Positions 52,087 through 55,352 of a DNA stretch of 55,352 bases are shown piece by piece. The notes under the pieces were generated by a model, which worked only from the letters and a program-made list of their open reading frames with translations, was not told the DNA's origin and ran no database searches. Every line of letters begins with the position of its first letter. Position 1 is the stretch's first letter. A program made the position numbers and the translations under genes. Origin of the DNA: Fortiea sp. LEGE XX443 (GTDB lineage Bacteria > Cyanobacteriota > Cyanobacteriia > Cyanobacteriales > Nostocaceae); NCBI RefSeq assembly GCF_015206815.1, contig NZ_JADEXZ010000035.1, positions 1-55,352 of the forward strand, in the 5' to 3' direction.

Positions 52087-53103
52087 TCATACCAAACATT
52101 TATTAAGTTGTGAGTAAATTTGGCTAATATCCAACTTTCTACCAATAAAAACTGCCTGATTTTTAGGTTGAGTCTGCCATTCATCAGCATGTAAACTATA
52201 GCGCGGGCCACTCAGTTGAAAAATATGGCGTAAGTCACTATCACTAAACCACAAAATGCCCTTGGCTCGAAATACATCCTGTGGCATTTCTTCGGTGAGA
52301 AAGTTCTCAAATTTATGGACATCAAATGGTCTATCAGTTTGGAAAGAAATCGAAACAAATCCATCATTTTCTAAATGATGTGAGTGATGTTCGTGATGAT
52401 GATCATGGTGTTCATCCTCATGAGTATCTTCCGCATCATTAGCAGTATAATCATCTATTGGAGTTAAACCCACATCTAAAATTAATGGTAACGCCACCTC
52501 TCCATGTTGGCTGTGCAGAATCTTCGCACCATTTTTTATATCATGGATGAAATTTTCTACTTCCTCAAGTTTTTCTGGAGTAACAAGGTCTGTTTTATTC
52601 AGGAGAATAATATCTCCGTATGTAATCTGTTTTAAAGCAGCTTCACTATTGAAATGTTCTGCATTAAACGTCTCAGCATCTACCACAGTTAAAATCGAGT
52701 CTAGGTTTGTAAAATCTCTTAATTCTGTACCCAAAAAGGTTAAAATAATTGGCAGTGGGTCAGCAACGCCAGTAGTTTCAATGACTAGATAATCAATGCG
52801 GTCTTCTCGTTCTAAAACTCGATAAACTGCATCGACTAAATTATCATTGATAGTACAACAAATACAGCCATTAGTCAGTTCGACCATATCTTGGTCTACA
52901 GAAATTAGCAATTGGCTGTCTATGTTAATATCACCAAACTCATTCACGAGTACAGCAACTTTTAAATCTTCTTTATTTTTGAGAATTTGATTTAGCAGCG
53001 TAGTCTTACCACTGCCTAAAAATCCTGTAATAATCGTAACAGGCATTCCTTGTTTAGGAATATCAAGGCTTGGGTTTGAAGTTGGTGCGGTTAGTTGAGC
53101 CAT
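52087..53103 (-). CDS. COG0523 (CobW/ZNG-type) GTPase, probable zinc metallochaperone
   Basis: A 338-residue G3E GTPase. Walker A is GFLGSGKTTLL; the metal-binding CxCC motif reads NGCICCTIND; VIETTGVADP is the switch region, and NKTDLV the guanine-specificity motif. A histidine-rich run (HEDEHHDHHHEHHSHH, about residues 228-243) can bind zinc. COG0523 proteins next to zinc-enzyme paralogues such as thrS2 and folE are linked to zinc starvation. The start is ATG 53103; a TTG two codons upstream is not needed. The upstream thrS fragment has a Zur-type box. Confidence 0.92.
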   Translation of the reverse strand: MAQLTAPTSNPSLDIPKQGMPVTIITGFLGSGKTTLLNQILKNKEDLKVAVLVNEFGDINIDSQLLISVDQDMVELTNGCICCTINDNLVDAVYRVLEREDRIDYLVIETTGVADPLPIILTFLGTELRDFTNLDSILTVVDAETFNAEHFNSEAALKQITYGDIILLNKTDLVTPEKLEEVENFIHDIKNGAKILHSQHGEVALPLILDVGLTPIDDYTANDAEDTHEDEHHDHHHEHHSHHLENDGFVSISFQTDRPFDVHKFENFLTEEMPQDVFRAKGILWFSDSDLRHIFQLSGPRYSLHADEWQTQPKNQAVFIGRKLDISQIYSQLNKCLV

Positions 53104-53156
53104 AATCAATTAAGTCTTCCGTAAGTTTCAAAGTTTTAGTATTTTTATTAATTGCT

Positions 53157-53193
53157 AGTAGTTAGTTTTTAAAAGTTCTACTAACTAACTACT
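53157..53193. terminator. Hairpin between the thrS fragment and the COG0523 gene
   Basis: AGTAGTTAGT (53157-53166) and ACTAACTACT (53184-53193) form a 10-bp stem. It lies in the 195-bp gap between the two genes and could end part of the transcription or mark a processing site. Confidence 0.45.
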
Positions 53194-53298
53194 ATCTCCA
53201 TTAGGTGGAGGTAGAATTCTCGCCAGAATCCCTTTTTGTAAAAAACTTCTGGTCTTTCCTCTCGTGCCACAATGCCATTATGGCTGGCATAATATTAT

Positions 53299-53772
53299 TC
53301 AGCAAGTTGCACATAAGTCCCACCAATAGTTACTTGCAGGTTGAATGTCTGCAACAAACAATAAAGATTCTGGTTTACCAATATCGGGACTACCAATAAA
53401 GTAGCGGGTAATTGTCTCTTTTTCTGGAATGCGTTCTAAGATTTCTAATTTGTAAGGTTCGTTGAATACTGTAATTTCGGTGCGAATTTCGTCTCGTTGT
53501 ACTTCTTCGCGGATGATAGGTAAATTTGCTTTGATTATCCGCCGCATCTGTTGCTCGATTTTGTCCAAGTCATCAAGAGTGATGCTGACTGGACAATCGA
53601 AGTCGTAGTAAAATCCGTTTTCTGTGATTGGGCCAGTTGCTACTTTCGTCCCTGGAAATAGCTTTTGCACTGCCATCGCCATTATATGGGCGTAGGTATG
53701 ACAAATCCGCAGCAGTTTCTCACTGTCGTGTAGGCTTAAGTTTTCCTGGGACTGGGTTAAGGAACTGACCAT
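53299..53772 (-). pseudogene. thrS: Truncated threonyl-tRNA synthetase paralogue (thrS2 type)
   Basis: The 157-residue frame matches the start of the ThrRS editing region: CHTYAHIMAMAVQKLFPGTK, then VATGPITENGFYYDFDCP and RYFIGSPDIGKPESLLFVAD. It ends WWDLCATC and a stop, where a full protein reads WWDLCAGPH and goes on for about 430 residues of catalytic and anticodon-binding domains. It could neither activate threonine nor charge tRNA. A second, zinc-regulated thrS beside a CobW gene is known in Anabaena. Here its promoter site (53785-53799) is intact, so the remnant may still lead transcription into the downstream genes. Confidence 0.75.
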
Positions 53773-53784
53773 ATATAAAAAGAA

Positions 53785-53799
53785 TGAGAATCGTTATCA
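53785..53799 (-). promoter_or_regulatory. Zur-box-like palindrome
   Basis: TGAGAAT-C-GTTATCA is a 7-1-7 near-palindrome that fits the cyanobacterial Zur site (TGATAAT-n-ATTATCA type) with few changes. It lies 13 bp upstream of the truncated thrS ATG, and on the minus strand a TATGAT that could be the -10 box overlaps its edge (53797-53802). Binding of Zur with zinc would repress the cluster. Confidence 0.7.
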
Positions 53800-54101
53800 T
53801 AGTAGCGCAAAAAAAGTTTGATGGTACAACCTGGATGGAGAAAAGATATTTAGTCTAGTACCGCTGCGCGTAATTCGTAATTCGTAATTAGGTTTTTGCA
53901 AGAGTTTCAGACATTTCTTATGGGTGGTTCTCTTGCAAAGTTTGGCGGGACGGAAGCCGACACCGCCAACGCCAGTTGACGCCAGTCCGTTCAAGTCGGG
54001 AAACCCGCCCACACGGCTGGCTCCTTTAAGCCGGGGAACCCGTCCAACACACTGGCTCAACTTTGCGCTTATTTCCGCGCCCGCTGTACTAGGGTCTTTG
54101 C
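53800..54101. repeat. Spacer with a GC-rich Nostoc-type interspersed repeat
   Basis: Bases about 53930-54085 are rich in G+C and read as paired units (ggcgggacggaagccgacacc, gacgccagtccg, ccggggaacccg). This is a repeat common in Nostoc. A 127-codon minus frame across it (53797-54180) and a 66-codon plus frame are by-products. No gene is seen. Confidence 0.55.
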
Positions 54102-55226
54102 TCAACCTGCTTGTACTCTGCTGAGGGTATGGGCAAAAGCTACACTTGGCTTGACAATAGCTGGGACAATTTTCTCGCAAGCCATTCTCGCACCTGATAA
54201 ATTCCGTGCTGTTGGCCCTACTTGCAAGGCGGCTAATCCACCCATGATAAATAATTCACAACCAGGCCAACGCAGACAAGTATCTAACACTGGCAAACCT
54301 TTGACTATGGGAATGGGGTAGGCTGCTAAAATGTCCTTTAATAAGGGTTCAGTGGTGACATCGAATTTAGTGCCAGTCGAAAGCCAAATGTAATCGCACT
54401 CATGCTGACTACCATCACTACATTCCACGCGCCAATTTTCACCTAACCATTCGGCTTTTACTACTTGACAGTTTTCATCAATTCTGATTCTACCACGACG
54501 CAATTGTTGCCGTAGTTGGGTAGCGATCGCTCTTGTCATAGAGCCACCATTTCTAGCTTGTTGAATCATCATTACCCGTTGCTCCCAATCAGATTGAGCA
54601 AAAAAATCTTTCAGATACTTTGGCCCTAACCAACCCGGTTCCGCATCGAATAACTTTTCTATTAACTGCCGCCGAATCATCAAATGAACCTTTGCACCAC
54701 GAGAAATAGCACCCAATGCCAAATGTCCGCTTGTCAAGCCACCACCCACAATCAATACTCTCTTACCCATCAACTGTAATTTTCGTAAATCAGTAGTTTG
54801 TGAGTGGCAAAGTCTATCTTGTGGGTAGGCTGTCTGAATCTGGTTTACCCAATCAGGTATTTGAATTTGAGCGCTACCAGTTGCCAATACTACCCGCCGT
54901 GCAATGATTCCTTGTCCGTCTTGCAAGCACAACCGGAACCGGGGAAGCAAATGATGAGGTAAGAGTTCAATACTCTTGACTGCCAAAGGAATAACTTGCT
55001 CTTGCAGCTGCCAAACTCGAATCACATCTTGGCAAAAATCCTCAAATAGTTGCGTCCCTGGTAAGTCATAGGGGGGAAATAACTCATCAGGACGAGATTG
55101 GGCAAATTTCCTTAAAGCAAAAGGGTTTGGGTCGGGATGGTGGACGGCAGGGGAGCGTAAATGAGGGATTTCCAAAGCTTTAAATTGGTGTTCCCATTGA
55201 CTCATCCATCTGCCACTAGGATCAAA
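54102..55226 (-). pseudogene. FAD/NAD(P)-binding oxidoreductase, 5' end removed by an IS630 element
   Basis: About 375 residues of a lysine/ornithine N-monooxygenase-like oxidoreductase: IFDPSGRWMSQWEHQF, then ALEIPHLRSPAVHHPDPNPF, ARRVVLATGSAQIQIPDW and an NAD(P) loop VLIVGGGLTSGHLALG. The frame opens with TTG at 55241 within the IS end, and there is no FAD-binding GxGxxG segment, which would lie just upstream of IFDPSG. The IS end begins near 55227. So the gene has lost its first part and is probably inactive. The substrate is unknown. Confidence 0.8.
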
Positions 55227-55352
55227 TATAGCTATCGCCAATCGTATTAGGACATAGACTATAAGAATCCTTGTAGTCTGCGTGTGACCTCCGATGGCTA
55301 AACCCTACAGTTATGATTTCCGGCAAAAAGTGATCCAAGCGATTGAATTAGA
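55227..55352 (+). mobile_element. IS630-family insertion sequence, left end, cut by the window edge
   Basis: It starts at a TATAGC terminus in TA-rich sequence and carries a transposase ATG at 55294. The first 29 bases resemble the ends of the MITE copies (8881, 31231). It is inserted in the FAD oxidoreductase gene. Confidence 0.7.
55294..55352 (+). CDS. IS630-family transposase, N-terminal fragment
   Basis: The frame begins MAKPYSYDFRQKVIQAIEL and runs off the window. This is the helix-turn-helix start of the common MAKPYSYD-type IS630 transposases of cyanobacteria. GGAGG-like purines are absent just before the ATG (acctccg is on this strand). Confidence 0.8.
   Translation, partial: MAKPYSYDFRQKVIQAIEL

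Noticed and set aside
53797-54180. 127-codon minus-strand frame
   Set aside because: It covers a GC-rich interspersed repeat and the 3' end of the oxidoreductase in another frame. Its sequence is the by-product often read from this repeat.
1-55352. tRNA, rRNA or CRISPR loci
   Set aside because: Spacers were read for T-loop-like GGTTCGA strings and for regularly spaced direct repeats; none was convincing. The ~40-bp repeats at 43373 are too few and too divergent.

Overview
The window looks like chromosomal DNA of a filamentous, probably heterocyst-forming cyanobacterium (Nostoc/Anabaena group). Evidence read from the sequence: very frequent GCGATCGC (HIP1-type) octamers inside and between genes, heptanucleotide tandem repeats (ttcatac/ttcacac type) in front of genes, several families of short mobile palindromes, and typical cyanobacterial gene content (rbp-rpsU pair, sucrose-phosphate synthase with a phosphatase-like tail, Tll0287-like cytochrome, hopanoid genes, pentapeptide protein). 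No rRNA, tRNA, CRISPR array or photosystem operon was seen.

Layout. 1-0.2 kb: 3' end of an IS630-type transposase. 0.2-1 kb: gene-free DNA with two intrinsic terminators (candidate small RNAs). 1-9 kb: a large GGDEF-EAL protein, murF, sucrose-phosphate synthase, a Tll0287-like heme protein. 9-20 kb: CobA-like P-loop protein with a lost Walker A, dcd, a lipoate-ligase family protein, a YbjN protein, a HigB / HigA-ImmA toxin-antitoxin operon with operators, a Rieske oxygenase, a pentapeptide protein, DUF5674 and DUF1838 proteins, a membrane diguanylate cyclase with an intact I-site, a VanY-type peptidase. 20-27.5 kb: transporters (AEC, CPA2, GPH/MFS), a phosphoribosyltransferase, and an FG-GAP/DUF4114 protein with a poly-Asp run. 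28-35 kb: a TIGR03032-TPR-GT41 fusion, divergent hpnB and shc (hopanoids), rpsU and rbp. 35-42 kb: small unknown genes, trpC, lpdA, a SWIM zinc-finger protein. 42-47 kb: gene remnants, a two-gene unit with a retropepsin-like protease, an aspartate aminotransferase, a CAP protein and a secreted RNase T2. 48-50 kb: an AT-rich patch with a methyltransferase-HIT fusion whose HIT nucleophile is missing, and a PhyH-like dioxygenase. 50-55 kb: a DUF938 methyltransferase and a zinc-stress cluster (Zur-type box, truncated thrS paralogue, COG0523/CobW GTPase, folE). At the right edge an IS630 element has cut off the start of an FAD oxidoreductase.

How the parts connect. Three groups make functional sense: the Zur-box / thrS2 / CobW / folE cluster (zinc starvation), hpnB-shc (hopanoid membrane lipids), and rbp-rpsU (cold-responsive RNA-binding protein and S21). 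Much else is single-gene housekeeping. The most unusual items are the dead-HIT methyltransferase fusion, the truncated thrS2 still preceded by a Zur box, an rbp-type leader copied upstream of an unrelated small gene, a ~95-bp MITE pair related to the IS630 end at the right edge, and a 28-bp perfect palindrome inserted in frame in hpnB.
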